From: Sphingomonas sp. Leaf21
Lineage (GTDB): Bacteria; Pseudomonadota; Alphaproteobacteria; Sphingomonadales; Sphingomonadaceae
Length of the DNA: 64,000 nucleotides
Direction: 5' to 3'
Assembly (NCBI RefSeq): GCF_916858675.1
Contig: NZ_CAKASM010000002.1
Coordinates: 1-64,000, forward strand
Every line of letters begins with the position of its first letter. Within the stretch, counting starts at the first letter, position 1. The notes beneath the pieces were generated by a model. It was not told where the DNA came from, did not search any database, and saw only the letters and a list, made by a program, of their open reading frames with translations. A program made the position numbers and the translations under genes. Of this stretch, positions 36,656-47,779 are shown in pieces.

Positions 36656-38461
36656 ATGATCGATCGTCGGCATTTCCTGGGCGGCACCGCCGCGATGGCG
36701 GTGGCTGCACAAAGCGAGGGCGTCCTCGCCCAGGCCACGGCATCGACCCCGCTCGACACGCTGTTCGACACGCTGGTCCAGGAACAGCTTCGCCGCAGCC
36801 CGGAAGGCGCGACCAGCCTCGGGCTCGACACCGGTGCCAATGCCGATCTGCGCTCCAGGCTCTCCGATCAGTCGCCGACCGGTATCGCCGCCGCCAAGGC
36901 CGCGACCAGGGCCGACCTCGCACGGCTCCAGGCGATCGACCCGGCCAGCCTGTCGCCCGAGGAGCGGATCGATCTGGAGTCGGTCCTCTACACCCGGCGC
37001 TCGGCGGAGGCGGTGCAGGCGTTCGACTTTGGCGGCAGCTCCTACGGCCCCAGCCCCTATGTGGTGTCGCAACTCTCGGGCGCGTATCAGTCCGTCCCCG
37101 ACTTCCTCGATACCAAGCACAAGGTGGCGAGCGCGGGCGATGCCGATGCCTATCTGATGCGGCTGCGCGCCTTCGCGACCCAGATGGACGCGCAGACCGA
37201 CCGGATGCGCCACGACGCGGGGCAGGGCGCGGTGGCGCCCGACTTCATCCTCGACCTCGCGCTCGAACAGATGGCCAAGACCCGCCAGCCCGCGAGCGAG
37301 GCGCTGGTCGTCCAGTCGCTGGCCCGTCGCGCCGCCGAAAAGGGGCTGGGGGATCGCTATGCGCAGGCCGCCACGCGAATCTACGAGGCGGAGGTGCTGC
37401 CTGCGCTCGATCGGCAGATCGCCTATGCCCGCGAGCTGCGGAAGCGCGCCACGCATGACGCGGGTGTCTGGAAACTGCGCGAGGGCGCGGCCTATTATCC
37501 GGTCGCGCTGAAGGCGAACACCACCACCAGCTTCTCACCCGACGAGGTCCACAAATTCGGCCGCGATCAGGCGGCGATGCTGTCGTCACGGCTCGACATG
37601 CTGTTGAAGAAGCAGGGCTTCACCAAGGGCACGGTCGGGCAGCGCATGGCCGCGCTCTACAAGAACCCGGACCAGCTCTACCCCAATACCGACGCGGGCA
37701 AGCGGGCGGCGATCGCCTATTGCAACGCGCGGCTGGACGCGATCCGTACCCGCCTGCCACAGGTGTTCGAACGGATCCCGCCTTACGGTTTCGAGGTGCG
37801 CCGGGTGCCGCCCCAGACCGAGGCGGGCGCGGCGGCCGCCTTCGCGCAGGGGCCCGCGATCGACGGGTCACGGCCGGGCCTCGTCTATTTCAACCTGAAG
37901 GACAGCGCCGACTGGCCCAAATTCTGCCTGGCGACGACGGTCTATCACGAAGGGCTGCCGGGGCATCAGATGGAGGGTGGCCTCGCGCTTTCCAACACGC
38001 GGCTCCCCCTCATCCGCAAGATCAACGGCTTCTCCGGCTATGGCGAGGGCTGGGCGCTCTATGCCGAGCAGCTGGCGGACGAGATCGGCATGTATGACGA
38101 CGATCCGCTGGGACGGCTGGGCTATCTCAAGTTCCTGCTGTTCCGCGCCAATCGCTGTGTCGTCGATACCGGGCTGCACCATCTGCGCTGGACGCGCGAA
38201 CAGGCGATCCGCCACTTCGTCGAGGCCGAGGGCGAGGCGGAGGGGTTCGCCACCCGCGAGGTCGAGCGCTACTGCGTCAATCCCGGCCAGGCGGCGAGCT
38301 ACAAGCTCGGCCATTCGGTGTTCGTCGACATTCGCGACCTGGCGAAGAAACGACAGGGCGACCGGTTCGATCTGAAGGCCTTCCACACCGCCGTGCTGCG
38401 CCATGGCCGCGTTCCGCTCGACGTGCTGCGCCGGATCGGGGAGGATTGGGCGAAGGCTTGA
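36656..38461 (+). CDS. DUF885 family protein, Tat-type signal, probable metallopeptidase
   Basis: A 601-aa exported protein with a twin-arginine-like signal (MIDRRHFLGGTAAMAVAAQ). The body matches DUF885, whose members contain a gluzincin-like motif, here HEGLPGH at about 431-437, with a downstream conserved GYGEGWALYAEQL. These features suggest a zinc peptidase with folded export. The substrate is unknown. The ATG at 36656 is preceded by AGGGGA. It ends 22 bases from the convergent purK gene, with no strong terminator between. Confidence 0.88.
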   Translation: MIDRRHFLGGTAAMAVAAQSEGVLAQATASTPLDTLFDTLVQEQLRRSPEGATSLGLDTGANADLRSRLSDQSPTGIAAAKAATRADLARLQAIDPASLSPEERIDLESVLYTRRSAEAVQAFDFGGSSYGPSPYVVSQLSGAYQSVPDFLDTKHKVASAGDADAYLMRLRAFATQMDAQTDRMRHDAGQGAVAPDFILDLALEQMAKTRQPASEALVVQSLARRAAEKGLGDRYAQAATRIYEAEVLPALDRQIAYARELRKRATHDAGVWKLREGAAYYPVALKANTTTSFSPDEVHKFGRDQAAMLSSRLDMLLKKQGFTKGTVGQRMAALYKNPDQLYPNTDAGKRAAIAYCNARLDAIRTRLPQVFERIPPYGFEVRRVPPQTEAGAAAAFAQGPAIDGSRPGLVYFNLKDSADWPKFCLATTVYHEGLPGHQMEGGLALSNTRLPLIRKINGFSGYGEGWALYAEQLADEIGMYDDDPLGRLGYLKFLLFRANRCVVDTGLHHLRWTREQAIRHFVEAEGEAEGFATREVERYCVNPGQAASYKLGHSVFVDIRDLAKKRQGDRFDLKAFHTAVLRHGRVPLDVLRRIGEDWAKA

Positions 38462-38483
38462 CGGGCTGGCGCGGGTCGGGCGG

Positions 38484-39539
38484 TCAGCGCACCACCCGCG
38501 TCACATGTCCCATCTTGCGCCCCGGCCGCGCCTCGCCCTTGCCATAGAGGTGCAGGTGCGCGCCCTTTTCGGCGAGCGCGGGTTCCCAGGGATCGTCGCC
38601 GATCAGATTTTCCATGACCACCCGCGCGCCGGTCAGCGTCGTGTCGCCCAGCGGCAGGCCACAGATGGCGCGGATGTGGTTCTCGAACTGAGAGGTCTCC
38701 GCCCCCTCGATCGTCCAATGGCCCGAATTGTGGACGCGTGGGGCCATCTCGTTGAAGACGGGACCGTTCTCGGTCGCGAAGAACTCGCAGGCGAGCACGC
38801 CGACATAGCCCAGTCGCTCGGCGATGCGGATGGCGAGCGCGGTCGCCTCCTCGGCCTGGTCCAGGATGTCGGATGGCGCGGGCAGCGTCGAGCTGCGCAG
38901 GATCGCGTCGCGGTGGACATTGTGCGGCGGGTCGTAACGGACCGCGCGACCGTCTTCGGCCCGCGCGATCAGGATCGAGAATTCGTGGCTGAAATGGATG
39001 AACCCCTCCAGCACCGCCGGGCCGCCGATCGCCTCGAACGCGGCGGGCGCCTCGGCGATGTCGCGGATCAGCGCCTGACCCTTGCCGTCATAGCCGAACC
39101 GCGTCGTCTTCAGAATGGCCGGGCAACCGATCCGAGCAAGGGCTTCGGTCAGGTCGGCGGCGCTGTTCACCTCGGCCCAGGGGGCGGGGCGGCCACCGAC
39201 CTTCTCGACGAAGCGCTTCTCGGCGATCCGGTCCTGCGCGACACGGAGCGCGGCGGGGGCGGGATGGACGGGCACGCGTTCGGCCAGCCATTCGACCGGC
39301 GCCACGTCGATATTCTCGAACTCATAGGTGACGACGTCGCAGGCGGCGGCGAGCGCGGCGAGGGCGGTGGTGTCGTCGTAATCGGCGCGCGTGATCGACA
39401 AGGCGGTCTGCGCCGCCACGCTGTCCTCGTCGGGGGCCAGGACCCGTGTGTGATAGCCGAGCTGCGCCGCCGCCACCGCCAGCATCCGGCCGAGCTGGCC
39501 GCCGCCCAGGATCCCGATCGTCGAACCCGGCTTCAGCAT
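38484..39539 (-). CDS. purK: 5-(carboxyamino)imidazole ribonucleotide synthase
   Basis: A 351-aa ATP-grasp enzyme that carboxylates AIR to N5-CAIR using bicarbonate and ATP. It begins STIGILGGGQLGRMLAVAAAQLGY. The ATP-grasp region includes ILKTTRFGYDGKGQ, and the active-site block is EMAPRVHNSGHWTIEGA. It starts 4 bases after purE, so the pair is an operon, with purE first. The length is normal. Confidence 0.96.
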   Translation of the reverse strand: MLKPGSTIGILGGGQLGRMLAVAAAQLGYHTRVLAPDEDSVAAQTALSITRADYDDTTALAALAAACDVVTYEFENIDVAPVEWLAERVPVHPAPAALRVAQDRIAEKRFVEKVGGRPAPWAEVNSAADLTEALARIGCPAILKTTRFGYDGKGQALIRDIAEAPAAFEAIGGPAVLEGFIHFSHEFSILIARAEDGRAVRYDPPHNVHRDAILRSSTLPAPSDILDQAEEATALAIRIAERLGYVGVLACEFFATENGPVFNEMAPRVHNSGHWTIEGAETSQFENHIRAICGLPLGDTTLTGARVVMENLIGDDPWEPALAEKGAHLHLYGKGEARPGRKMGHVTRVVR

Positions 39540-39543
39540 CGGA

Positions 39544-40023
39544 TCAGCCCTGCGGATCGTTGGCGACGCTGTCGGTCTGGCGCTGGCGCCACGCCTTCAG
39601 CCGCTCGGCGAGGCCGTCGTCGGACAGAGCCAGGATCGACGCCGCGAGCAGCCCGGCATTGATCGCGCCAGCCTTGCCGATGGCCAGCGTGCCGACCGGG
39701 ATGCCGCCGGGCATCTGGACGATCGAAAGCAGGCTATCCATGCCTTTCAACGCCTTGGACTCGACCGGCACGCCCAGCACGGGAAGGTGCGTCATCGACG
39801 CGGCCATCCCCGGCAGATGCGCCGCGCCCCCGGCGCCCGCGATGATGACCTTGATCCCGCGATCGGCGGCGGTGGTGGCATAGTCGTAGAGGCGCTGCGG
39901 CGTGCGATGCGCGGAGACGACGCGGGTCTCGTGCGCCACGCCCAGCGCCTCCAGCGTCTCGGCGGCGTGCCGCATGGTTTCCCAGTCCGAAGTGGACCCC
40001 ATGATGATCCCGACCGAAATCAT
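39544..40023 (-). CDS. purE: N5-carboxyaminoimidazole ribonucleotide mutase
   Basis: A 159-aa class I PurE converting N5-CAIR to CAIR in purine synthesis. The hallmark blocks are [20 protein letters not shown] at the N-terminus, [37 protein letters not shown] and [27 protein letters not shown]. It is the first gene of the purEK pair; upstream is a REP-like element. Confidence 0.97.
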   Translation of the reverse strand: MISVGIIMGSTSDWETMRHAAETLEALGVAHETRVVSAHRTPQRLYDYATTAADRGIKVIIAGAGGAAHLPGMAASMTHLPVLGVPVESKALKGMDSLLSIVQMPGGIPVGTLAIGKAGAINAGLLAASILALSDDGLAERLKAWRQRQTDSVANDPQG

Positions 40024-40142
40024 AACCGCTGTTCCGCCTTAGCCCCTGTGGCCCCGGTGCCGGGAAAGCGGCTGACTAGCGGGGTGGGGCGAGGGGGGCA
40101 AGTTTCCGTATGCGTTTACGTAGACCCTGAGCGCATTTTGGC

Positions 40143-40238
40143 GGGGGGCGTGGCCTTCGACGTCGCTCAGCCGGAACGGCGGTCGGGGAAGACCAAGCAG
40201 CCAAAGACCGGTTCAGGCCGGGCGAAGTCGAAGCCCAG
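40143..40238. repeat. REP-like long inverted repeat, copy 2
   Basis: The left arm (40153-40179, with CTTCGACGTCGCTCAG) pairs imperfectly with the right arm (40208-40235, with GGCGAAGTCGAAG). A GGGGGGCGTG run precedes the left arm, as in copy 1 at 36473-36580. It lies between gpmA and purE. Confidence 0.8.
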
Positions 40239-40270
40239 GGCACGACACCCGCCCGACAGGGAGCAACCAG

Positions 40271-40294
40271 GGGTGGTCGATCGCCCGACCACCC
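40271..40294 (-). terminator. Hairpin after gpmA
   Basis: GGGTGGTCG (40271-40279) pairs with CGACCACCC (40286-40294) around a 6-base loop, 10 bases beyond the gpmA stop. There is no T run on the minus strand, so it may act only as an RNA-stabilising or weak terminator hairpin. Confidence 0.55.
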
Positions 40295-40303
40295 CCGCGT
40301 CGA

Positions 40304-40990
40304 TCAGCGTTCGGACAGATAGTAGCGATCGGTCGGCGTCAGGTCGTCGGCCAGTTCGTAGACGATCGGCTGCGCGGTCGGGATTTCGAGGCCGGTGATC
40401 TCGTCGTCCGGAATGTTCGACAGATGCTTGACCAGCGCGCGCAGCGAATTGCCGTGCGCCGAGATCAGCACGCGGTTGCCGTCGCGCAGCGCGGGGGCGA
40501 TGCGCTCTTCCCAGTAAGGCAGGACGCGCGCGATCGTGTCCTTCAGGCTCTCGGTCTGCGGCACCTCGATGCCCGCATAGCGGCGGTCGCCCGACACGTC
40601 GAACTCGCCGCCAGCATCCGCCGGGGGCGGGGGCACGTCGAAGCTGCGGCGCCAGATCTTGACCTGGTCGTCGCCATGCTTGGCCGCCGTCTCCGCCTTG
40701 TCGAGGCCGGTGAGGCCGCCATAATGACGCTCGTTCAGCCGCCAATGCTTCTCGGTCGGCAGCCAGAGCCGACCCATCGTCTCCAGCGCCAGGTTCAGCG
40801 TCTTGATCGCGCGGGTCTGCAGGCTGGTGAAGGTCAGGTCGAAGTCTAGGCCCTTCTCGGCCATCATCGCGCCCGCTGCCCGTGCCTCGGCGGCGCCTTG
40901 CGCGGTGACGTCGACGTCCCACCAGCCGGTGAAGCGGTTCTCCAGGTTCCAGGCGGACTGGCCGTGGCGGATCAGGACGAGCTGGGGCAT
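40304..40990 (-). CDS. gpmA: 2,3-bisphosphoglycerate-dependent phosphoglycerate mutase
   Basis: A 228-aa cytosolic glycolytic enzyme interconverting 3- and 2-phosphoglycerate. The phospho-accepting His is H9 in [10 protein letters not shown], the second His is H179 in [10 protein letters not shown], and the acid is E87 in [11 protein letters not shown]. The segment SFDVPPPP is typical of dPGMs. It is flanked by its own hairpin and not obviously part of an operon. Confidence 0.96.
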   Translation of the reverse strand: MPQLVLIRHGQSAWNLENRFTGWWDVDVTAQGAAEARAAGAMMAEKGLDFDLTFTSLQTRAIKTLNLALETMGRLWLPTEKHWRLNERHYGGLTGLDKAETAAKHGDDQVKIWRRSFDVPPPPADAGGEFDVSGDRRYAGIEVPQTESLKDTIARVLPYWEERIAPALRDGNRVLISAHGNSLRALVKHLSNIPDDEITGLEIPTAQPIVYELADDLTPTDRYYLSER

Positions 40991-41047
40991 GGAAACTCCT
41001 TCAATGTGACAGGGCCCGCATAGAGCGACGGGCGGCCGTGGTCGAGG

Positions 41048-41271
41048 TCAGCCGCGAAAACGGGCTTGCGTGGCGGCGGGATTGGCCTTCAGCACGCGGC
41101 CCATCCGCGTCGGCCGGTCGAGCAGTTCGCCGCCGCAATCGGGGCAGGTCTCGTCGAGTTCGTCGGCGCATTCGGCACAGAAGGTCGTCTCCAGCGAGCA
41201 GATGAAGGCGCCACCCTGGCTGGGGGGCAGCGCGACGCCGCAGCGTTCGCAGTCGGGGCGCATCTCGAGCA

Positions 41272-41272
<1 letters not shown>
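41048..41272 (-). CDS. DUF1272 zinc-ribbon-like protein
   Basis: A 74-aa Cys-rich protein of the DUF1272 family. The Cys pattern CERC, FICSLETTFCAECA and CPDCGGEL provides two probable zinc sites. The C-terminus is basic (RPTRMGRVLKANPAATQARFRG). The function is unknown. The start ATG overlaps the glmM stop by one base (TGATG), so it is translated by coupling to glmM. Confidence 0.9.
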
Positions 41273-42612
<1,340 letters not shown>

Positions 42613-42709
42613 GCGGCCAGGTCCCTGCCGGTCTAGAAGAGGAAACATATTGTGGTCGCGCCCCGTTTAGCGCGACCTTTCAAAAGCTCAAAGAAACCAA
42701 AGGCTGTCG

Positions 42710-43954
42710 ATGTCGCGTGCCACGCTGATCCTGTTATCGCTCGCCGCTGGTCTGCTCGTCGGGGTGGCGGTGGCGACGCTGTCGCCGGTGGCGGCGGGCT
42801 ATGGTCTGGCGGTCGCCGGGCCGGTGGGGACCTTGTGGCTCAACGGGTTGCAGATGACGGTCATCCCGCTGGTCGTCACGCTGCTGATCACCGGCGTCGC
42901 CGCGACGGCGGAGGCGGCGCAGGCGGGGCGGATCGCGGGGCGCGCGATCGCGACCTTCCTGACGCTCGTCACGCTGACCGCGACGATGGCGGCGCTGGTC
43001 ACGCCCGTGCTGTTGCGGATGGTGCCGATTCCGCGCGGGGCGGCGGCGGCGCTGAAGACCGCGCTAGGCCATGCCGCACCCGTCGGGGAGACGCCGCCGA
43101 TCAGCGAGTTCCTGTCCTCGATCGTGCCGACCAACGTGTTCGCCGCCGCGACCAACAATGCGCTCCTCTCGCTGATCCTCTTCACCCTGGCCTTCGCCTT
43201 CGCGATGACCCGGATCGAGCCGGGCGGCCGTGCGCAACTCCTCGGTTTCTTCACCGCGATCCGCGACGCGATGCTGGTGCTGATCGGCTGGGTCCTGTGG
43301 CTGGCACCGCTGGGCGTCTTCGCGCTCGCCTTCGTGGTCGGGGCCAGCGCGGGCGGCGCGGCGTTCGGCGCGCTCGCCCATTATATCGCGACGATCGCCA
43401 GCGTCGGCGTGCTGGTGATGCTGATGGCTTACGGCGTGGCCGCCATCGCCGGTCGCGTGCCGCTGTCGCGCTTCGCCCGCGCGCTCGCCCCGGCCCAGGC
43501 GGTCGCGATCTCGACGCAGAGTTCGCTCGCCAGCCTCCCCGCGATGGTCGAGGGGACGAAGACGCTGCGGATCCAGCCGACGACCTCCAGCCTGGTGCTG
43601 CCGATGGCGGTGGCGATGTTCCGGGGAACCCAGCCCGCGATGAACGTCGCCGTCGCGCTCTACATCGCCGACTGGTTCGGGATCGTGCCGTGCCCGGCGG
43701 CGGTCGTGGCGGCGGTGGTCGCGGCGATCCTCGTCTCGCTGGGATCGGCGAGCCTGCCGTCGCAGATCACCTTCTTCGCCTCGATCGCGCCGGTGTGCGT
43801 CGCGCTGGGGGTGCCTGCCGCGCCGCTGGGGCTGCTCATCGCGGTCGAGACGATTCCCGACATTTTCCGCACGCTGGGCAATGTCAGCATGGACCTTGCC
43901 GCGACCGCGACCGTTTCGCGGTGGAGCGGCACGATCGACGAGGAACGTCCATGA
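42710..43954 (+). CDS. Dicarboxylate/amino acid:cation symporter
   Basis: A 414-aa inner-membrane secondary transporter of the DAACS (DctA/GltP) family. About eight hydrophobic segments and hairpin loops are visible. The Ser-rich re-entrant loop [14 protein letters not shown] occupies the family position, and the NMDGT-like segment is TLGNVSMD. Substrates of the family are C4-dicarboxylates, glutamate/aspartate or serine; which one applies here is not clear. The stop overlaps the start of the aldo/keto reductase gene (ATGA). Confidence 0.88.
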   Translation: MSRATLILLSLAAGLLVGVAVATLSPVAAGYGLAVAGPVGTLWLNGLQMTVIPLVVTLLITGVAATAEAAQAGRIAGRAIATFLTLVTLTATMAALVTPVLLRMVPIPRGAAAALKTALGHAAPVGETPPISEFLSSIVPTNVFAAATNNALLSLILFTLAFAFAMTRIEPGGRAQLLGFFTAIRDAMLVLIGWVLWLAPLGVFALAFVVGASAGGAAFGALAHYIATIASVGVLVMLMAYGVAAIAGRVPLSRFARALAPAQAVAISTQSSLASLPAMVEGTKTLRIQPTTSSLVLPMAVAMFRGTQPAMNVAVALYIADWFGIVPCPAAVVAAVVAAILVSLGSASLPSQITFFASIAPVCVALGVPAAPLGLLIAVETIPDIFRTLGNVSMDLAATATVSRWSGTIDEERP

Positions 43955-44943
43955 AATATCGCACACTCGGCCCCGAATTCGAGGTGTCCGCGCTGGGTCT
44001 CGGCTGCATGCCGATGGCGGGCGTGGGCGCCAACATGTACGGCCAGGCGGACGAGGCGGAAAGCATCGCCACCATCCACCGCGCGATCGAACTGGGCGTG
44101 ACCCTGTTCGACACCGCCGAAATCTACGGCCCGCTGAAGAACGAGGAACTGCTCGGCCGCGCCATTCGCGGCAGGCGCGATGCGGTGGTGATCGCGACCA
44201 AATTCGGCTTTCGCTATGACGAGAACGGCATGACCGGGGTCGATTCCACCCCGGCCAATGTCCAGCGCGCGTGCGAAGGGTCGCTCAGGCGGCTGGGGGT
44301 CGAGACGATCGACCTGTTCTACCAGCATCGCGTCGACCCCAATGTGCCGATCGAGGAGACGGTCGGCGCGATGGGGCGGCTGGTCGAACAGGGCAAGGTC
44401 CGCCGCCTGGGCCTGTCGGAGGCGAGCGCCGAGACGATCCGCCGCGCCGCCGCCGTCCATCCGATCGCGGCCGTCCAGTCCGAATATTCGCTGTGGGAGC
44501 GCGATGTCGAGGCCGACATCCTGCCCGTGGTGCGCGAGCTGGGCATCGGTTTCGTGCCGTACAGCCCGCTGGGGCGCGGCTTCCTGACCGGCCAGATCAC
44601 CTCGCGCGACGACCTGCCCGAGGGCGACTACCGGCGGAACGATCCGCGCTATTCGGAGGAGAATTTCGACCGCAACATGAAGGTCGTCGAGGTGGTGAAG
44701 GCCATCGCCGCCGCGCATGACGCCAGCGCGGCGCAGGTGGCGCTGGCCTGGCTGCTGGCGCAGGGCGACGATATCGTGCCGATTCCGGGTTCGAAGCGGC
44801 GGGCGACGCTGGAGGATTCGATGAAGGCGGCGGACGTCACGCTGTCCGCCGAGGATCTGGCGAAGCTCGACGCGGCGTCACCGCGCGGCGCCACGGCGGG
44901 GCCGCGCTATGGCGAGCGGGCGATGGCGATGACGCGGCTCTGA
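43951..44943 (+). CDS. Aldo/keto reductase
   Basis: A 330-aa NADPH-dependent TIM-barrel oxidoreductase. The catalytic tetrad is intact: D54 and Y59 (LFDTAEIYG), K84 (IATKFGF) and H126 (FYQHRVD). The cofactor region is [13 protein letters not shown]. It resembles AKR13-type enzymes ([13 protein letters not shown]). It is translationally coupled to the preceding symporter gene, although a shared metabolic role is only inferred. The physiological substrate is unknown. Confidence 0.92.
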   Translation: MKYRTLGPEFEVSALGLGCMPMAGVGANMYGQADEAESIATIHRAIELGVTLFDTAEIYGPLKNEELLGRAIRGRRDAVVIATKFGFRYDENGMTGVDSTPANVQRACEGSLRRLGVETIDLFYQHRVDPNVPIEETVGAMGRLVEQGKVRRLGLSEASAETIRRAAAVHPIAAVQSEYSLWERDVEADILPVVRELGIGFVPYSPLGRGFLTGQITSRDDLPEGDYRRNDPRYSEENFDRNMKVVEVVKAIAAAHDASAAQVALAWLLAQGDDIVPIPGSKRRATLEDSMKAADVTLSAEDLAKLDAASPRGATAGPRYGERAMAMTRL

Positions 44944-44991
44944 GGGCTTCACCCGGCCTCCGCCCAGCCCGAGCGGAGGTCGGGAGCGGCA

Positions 44992-45017
44992 GGCGGTCGG
45001 GTGTGATCCCGACCGCC
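44992..45017. terminator. Hairpin between convergent AKR and transporter genes
   Basis: GGCGGTCGGG (44992-45001) pairs with CCCGACCGCC (45008-45017) around TGTGAT. It lies 10 bases from the stop of the minus-strand transporter gene; no long T run on either strand. Confidence 0.6.
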
Positions 45018-45026
45018 CCGCTTTCC

Positions 45027-46613
45027 TCAAAGCGGCTTCTGCTCCAACCGCGTATCGACCCCCGCCGCCGCCGGTTCGGCGAGTTCCTTGTCCCCCGCCA
45101 GCACGCCCTCGGCCTTGAGCAGGTCGAGATGCATCAGCTTGGCGACGAACGGCGAGATGACGAGCACGACCACGCCGATCCCGATCGAGAACCAGCCGAT
45201 CCGCGAATAGACATCGAGCACCTTCTCCGGCCCCGCGCCCTCGCCGCCGGTCGCCTGCGCGATCAGGCCGGCGATGAAGTTGCCCGCCGCGGTCGCCAGG
45301 AACCAGGTGCCCATCATCAGCCCGGTCATGCTGGGCAGCGACAGCCGCGTCATCGCGGCTAGGCCGACCGGCGAGAAGCACAGCTCGGCCATGGTGTGGA
45401 TCAGATAGACGAGGATGACGAAGATCACCGGCGTCGGCACTCCGGCATAGGCCGCCGCACCCGCGACCAGCACCAGGAAGCCCGCACCGACGCCGACCAG
45501 GCCGATGCCGAACTTGAACGGCGCGCTCGGCTCCAGCCCGCGCTTGCCCAGGATCGTCCAGAGCGCGGCGAACAGCGGCGCGAGCAGGATGATGAAGATC
45601 GAGTTGACCGACTGGAACGCCGAGGCCGGGATGGTCCAGCCGAGCAGCGTGCGGTCGACCGAGCGATCGGTATAGAGGTTGAGCGACGAGCCCGCCTGCT
45701 CGAACAGCGCCCAGAAGAGCGGGCACAGCGCGATCAGGAACAGCGCGGCGAAGATGCGGTCGCGGTCGACCCGGGGCAGGGTGAAGACCGCGCGCCACAG
45801 GATGAAGATCACCGTCGCGGCGGCGAAGACGACGAGCAGCGTGCCGACCGCGTCCTGATGCTGGATCAACTGCCATACGCCCAGCGTCGCGACGATCGCG
45901 CCCAGATAGATGAGCCACTCGCGCGACAGCCCCGCGACGACCGGGGCCCGCAGCACCGGCAGCGACGGCGCCTCGCCCGCGCCGTGAAGCTCGCGCTTGA
46001 GCGTGATGAAGGCGATCAGGCCCAGCAGCATCCCGACGCCCGCCGCGCCGAAGCCATAAGCCCAGCCCACCGTCTCGCCCAGCACGCCGCACACGATCGG
46101 GCCGAGCGCGCCGCCCGCATTGATGCCCATGTAGAAGATCGAGAAGGCGGGGTCGCGGCGCATGTCGTCACGCGCGTAGAGCTGCCCCACCAGCACCGAG
46201 ATATTGGCCTTCAGGAAGCCGGTGCCGATCACGATCGAGGCAAGCGCGAGGTAGAAGCCCTCCAGATAGGCCCCCGTCGCGCCTTGCGGCCCCTCCATTA
46301 CCGCGATCAGGATATGGCCGAAGGCGATGAACAGGCCCCCGGCCAGCACCGCGCGTCTGGCCCCCAGATAGCGGTCGGCGAGATAGCCGCCGATCACCGG
46401 CGTGACATAGACCAGCGAGGTATAGGCGGCGTAGATGCCGAACGCCGGTTCGTCGGTGAACAGGAAATGCTTGGTCAGGTAGAAGACCAGGATGGCGCGC
46501 ATCCCGTAATAGGAAAAACGCTCCCACATCTCGGTGAAGAACAACAGGAACAGGCCCCGGGGATGGCCCAATACCGTTTTGCCGCGCGCGGCGGCCTCAT
46601 ACGCAGTCGCCAT
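45027..46613 (-). CDS. Proton-dependent peptide transporter (POT/PTR2 family)
   Basis: A 528-aa MFS transporter with about 14 hydrophobic segments. Signature motifs are FFTEMWERFSYYGMRAILVFYL near the N-terminus (the ExxER proton-coupling motif in modified form, EMWERFSYYG), YLADRYLGARR and the later GLAAMTRLSLPSMTGLMMG. It imports di- and tripeptides. It has a long C-terminal cytoplasmic tail. It diverges from the nitroreductase gene. Confidence 0.94.
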   Translation of the reverse strand: MATAYEAAARGKTVLGHPRGLFLLFFTEMWERFSYYGMRAILVFYLTKHFLFTDEPAFGIYAAYTSLVYVTPVIGGYLADRYLGARRAVLAGGLFIAFGHILIAVMEGPQGATGAYLEGFYLALASIVIGTGFLKANISVLVGQLYARDDMRRDPAFSIFYMGINAGGALGPIVCGVLGETVGWAYGFGAAGVGMLLGLIAFITLKRELHGAGEAPSLPVLRAPVVAGLSREWLIYLGAIVATLGVWQLIQHQDAVGTLLVVFAAATVIFILWRAVFTLPRVDRDRIFAALFLIALCPLFWALFEQAGSSLNLYTDRSVDRTLLGWTIPASAFQSVNSIFIILLAPLFAALWTILGKRGLEPSAPFKFGIGLVGVGAGFLVLVAGAAAYAGVPTPVIFVILVYLIHTMAELCFSPVGLAAMTRLSLPSMTGLMMGTWFLATAAGNFIAGLIAQATGGEGAGPEKVLDVYSRIGWFSIGIGVVVLVISPFVAKLMHLDLLKAEGVLAGDKELAEPAAAGVDTRLEQKPL

Positions 46614-46739
46614 GCCGGCGTTTACTCCATCGGGATCGCCCCTCGCGTGCCACGCGGCGCGGGAAGGGCGTAATGGTCCAGTAACCTAACGCCAAAGCCG
46701 CGACTGTAAATATCATGCGCGACGACGTAAGGATCGATC

Positions 46740-47351
46740 ATGACCGACCCGCGCCCCGCCGCCTTCAACGACCGCTCGACTCCGCTGACGCTGCTCGCGA
46801 CCAGGCGGTCGGGCAAGCCGCGCGACCTGACCGCGCCCGGCCCCGACGATGCGCAGCTGGCGCAGATGCTGGCGATCGCCGCGCGGACGCCCGATCATGG
46901 CAAGCTGGCCCCGTGGCGCTTCGTGATTGTGCCGACCGAGGCGCGCACCCGGTTGGCCCAGGTGATCACCACCGCCTATCGCGCCGAACGGCCGCAGGCG
47001 GGCGCGACCGAGATCGCCTCGCTCGAGCAATTCGCGCATCAGGCGCCGGGCCTCGTCGTCGTTATGTCCTCGCCGCGCCCCGACAGTCATATCCCGATGT
47101 GGGAGCAGGAGCTGTCGGCGGGCGCGGCGTGCATGAACCTGCTCCATGCCGCGCACGCGCTGGGCTTTGCGGGAGGATGGCTGACCGGCTGGCCCGCCTT
47201 TTCCGACGCGGTGCGCGACGCCTTCGGCGCCGCGCCCGAGCGGATCGTCGGCTTCGTCTTCCTCGGCACCCCCGGTCGCGCGCTCGAGGAGCGGCCGCGT
47301 CCCGATATGGCGCGGATCGTATCGATCTGGAACGGACCGGACGAGGCCTGA
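46740..47351 (+). CDS. Nitroreductase family protein (YdjA-like)
   Basis: A 203-aa FMN-dependent oxidoreductase. The N-terminal FMN-binding block is ATRRSGKPRDL, followed by ARTPDHGKLAPWRFVIV, and the C-terminal GFVFLGTPGRALEERPRPD is family-typical. The substrate is unknown; members reduce nitroaromatics or quinones. TAAGGA lies 8 bases before the ATG at 46740. A GntR gene follows after 71 bases with its own promoter. Confidence 0.9.
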   Translation: MTDPRPAAFNDRSTPLTLLATRRSGKPRDLTAPGPDDAQLAQMLAIAARTPDHGKLAPWRFVIVPTEARTRLAQVITTAYRAERPQAGATEIASLEQFAHQAPGLVVVMSSPRPDSHIPMWEQELSAGAACMNLLHAAHALGFAGGWLTGWPAFSDAVRDAFGAAPERIVGFVFLGTPGRALEERPRPDMARIVSIWNGPDEA

Positions 47352-47387
47352 GTGCGACGAGGCTGCAAACGTTATTGCCCTCCGCCC

Positions 47388-47416
47388 TCGACATCGCATC
47401 CATGTCGCTGTATTAA
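47388..47416 (+). promoter_or_regulatory. Promoter of the GntR gene, near the start codon
   Basis: TCGACA (47388-47393), 17 bases, TATTAA (47411-47416). The ATG at 47423 is only 7 bases after the -10, the usual place of the +1, and no ribosome binding site lies between. An inverted repeat GCTGT-N14-ACAGC (47407-47411/47426-47430) overlaps the -10 and the start codon. Confidence 0.65.
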
Positions 47417-47422
47417 CCTGGC

Positions 47423-47779
47423 ATGACAGCTCTTAGCGGTGACGACAGCCCGGTTTACATCCGCCTGCGCGGGACGATCGCGGCGGGTATCCTGAATGGC
47501 ACGTACCGGACGGGGGACCAGCTTCCCTCGGTCCGCGCGCTCGCGGCGGAGCAGGGGGCGAACCCCCTGACGGTCGCCAAGGCGTATCAGAGTTTCCAGG
47601 ACGACGGCTATGTCGAGGTGCGGCGCGGGGTCGGCATGTTCGTGATGCCGGGCGCCGCCGACCGGTTGCGTGCCGCCGAGCGGGAGAGTTTTCTCGCGGT
47701 CCAATGGCCGCGCATCCGCGATCACATCGCGCTGCTCGGCCTCGACGCGACCGACCTGCTCAGCGTCGAGCGCGTCTGA
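47423..47779 (+). CDS. GntR family regulator, YtrA-like
   Basis: A 118-aa short GntR regulator. The winged helix is at about residues 10-78, with GDQLPSVRALAAEQGANPLTVAKAYQSFQDDGYVEVRRGVGMFV. The C-terminal segment is a short helical dimerisation tail rather than a ligand domain, as in the YtrA subfamily. Such regulators normally control adjacent ABC transporter genes, but none is adjacent. The promoter position predicts a leaderless mRNA. Its last 20 bases overlap the 3' end of the convergent PepSY gene. Confidence 0.88.
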   Translation: MTALSGDDSPVYIRLRGTIAAGILNGTYRTGDQLPSVRALAAEQGANPLTVAKAYQSFQDDGYVEVRRGVGMFVMPGAADRLRAAERESFLAVQWPRIRDHIALLGLDATDLLSVERV

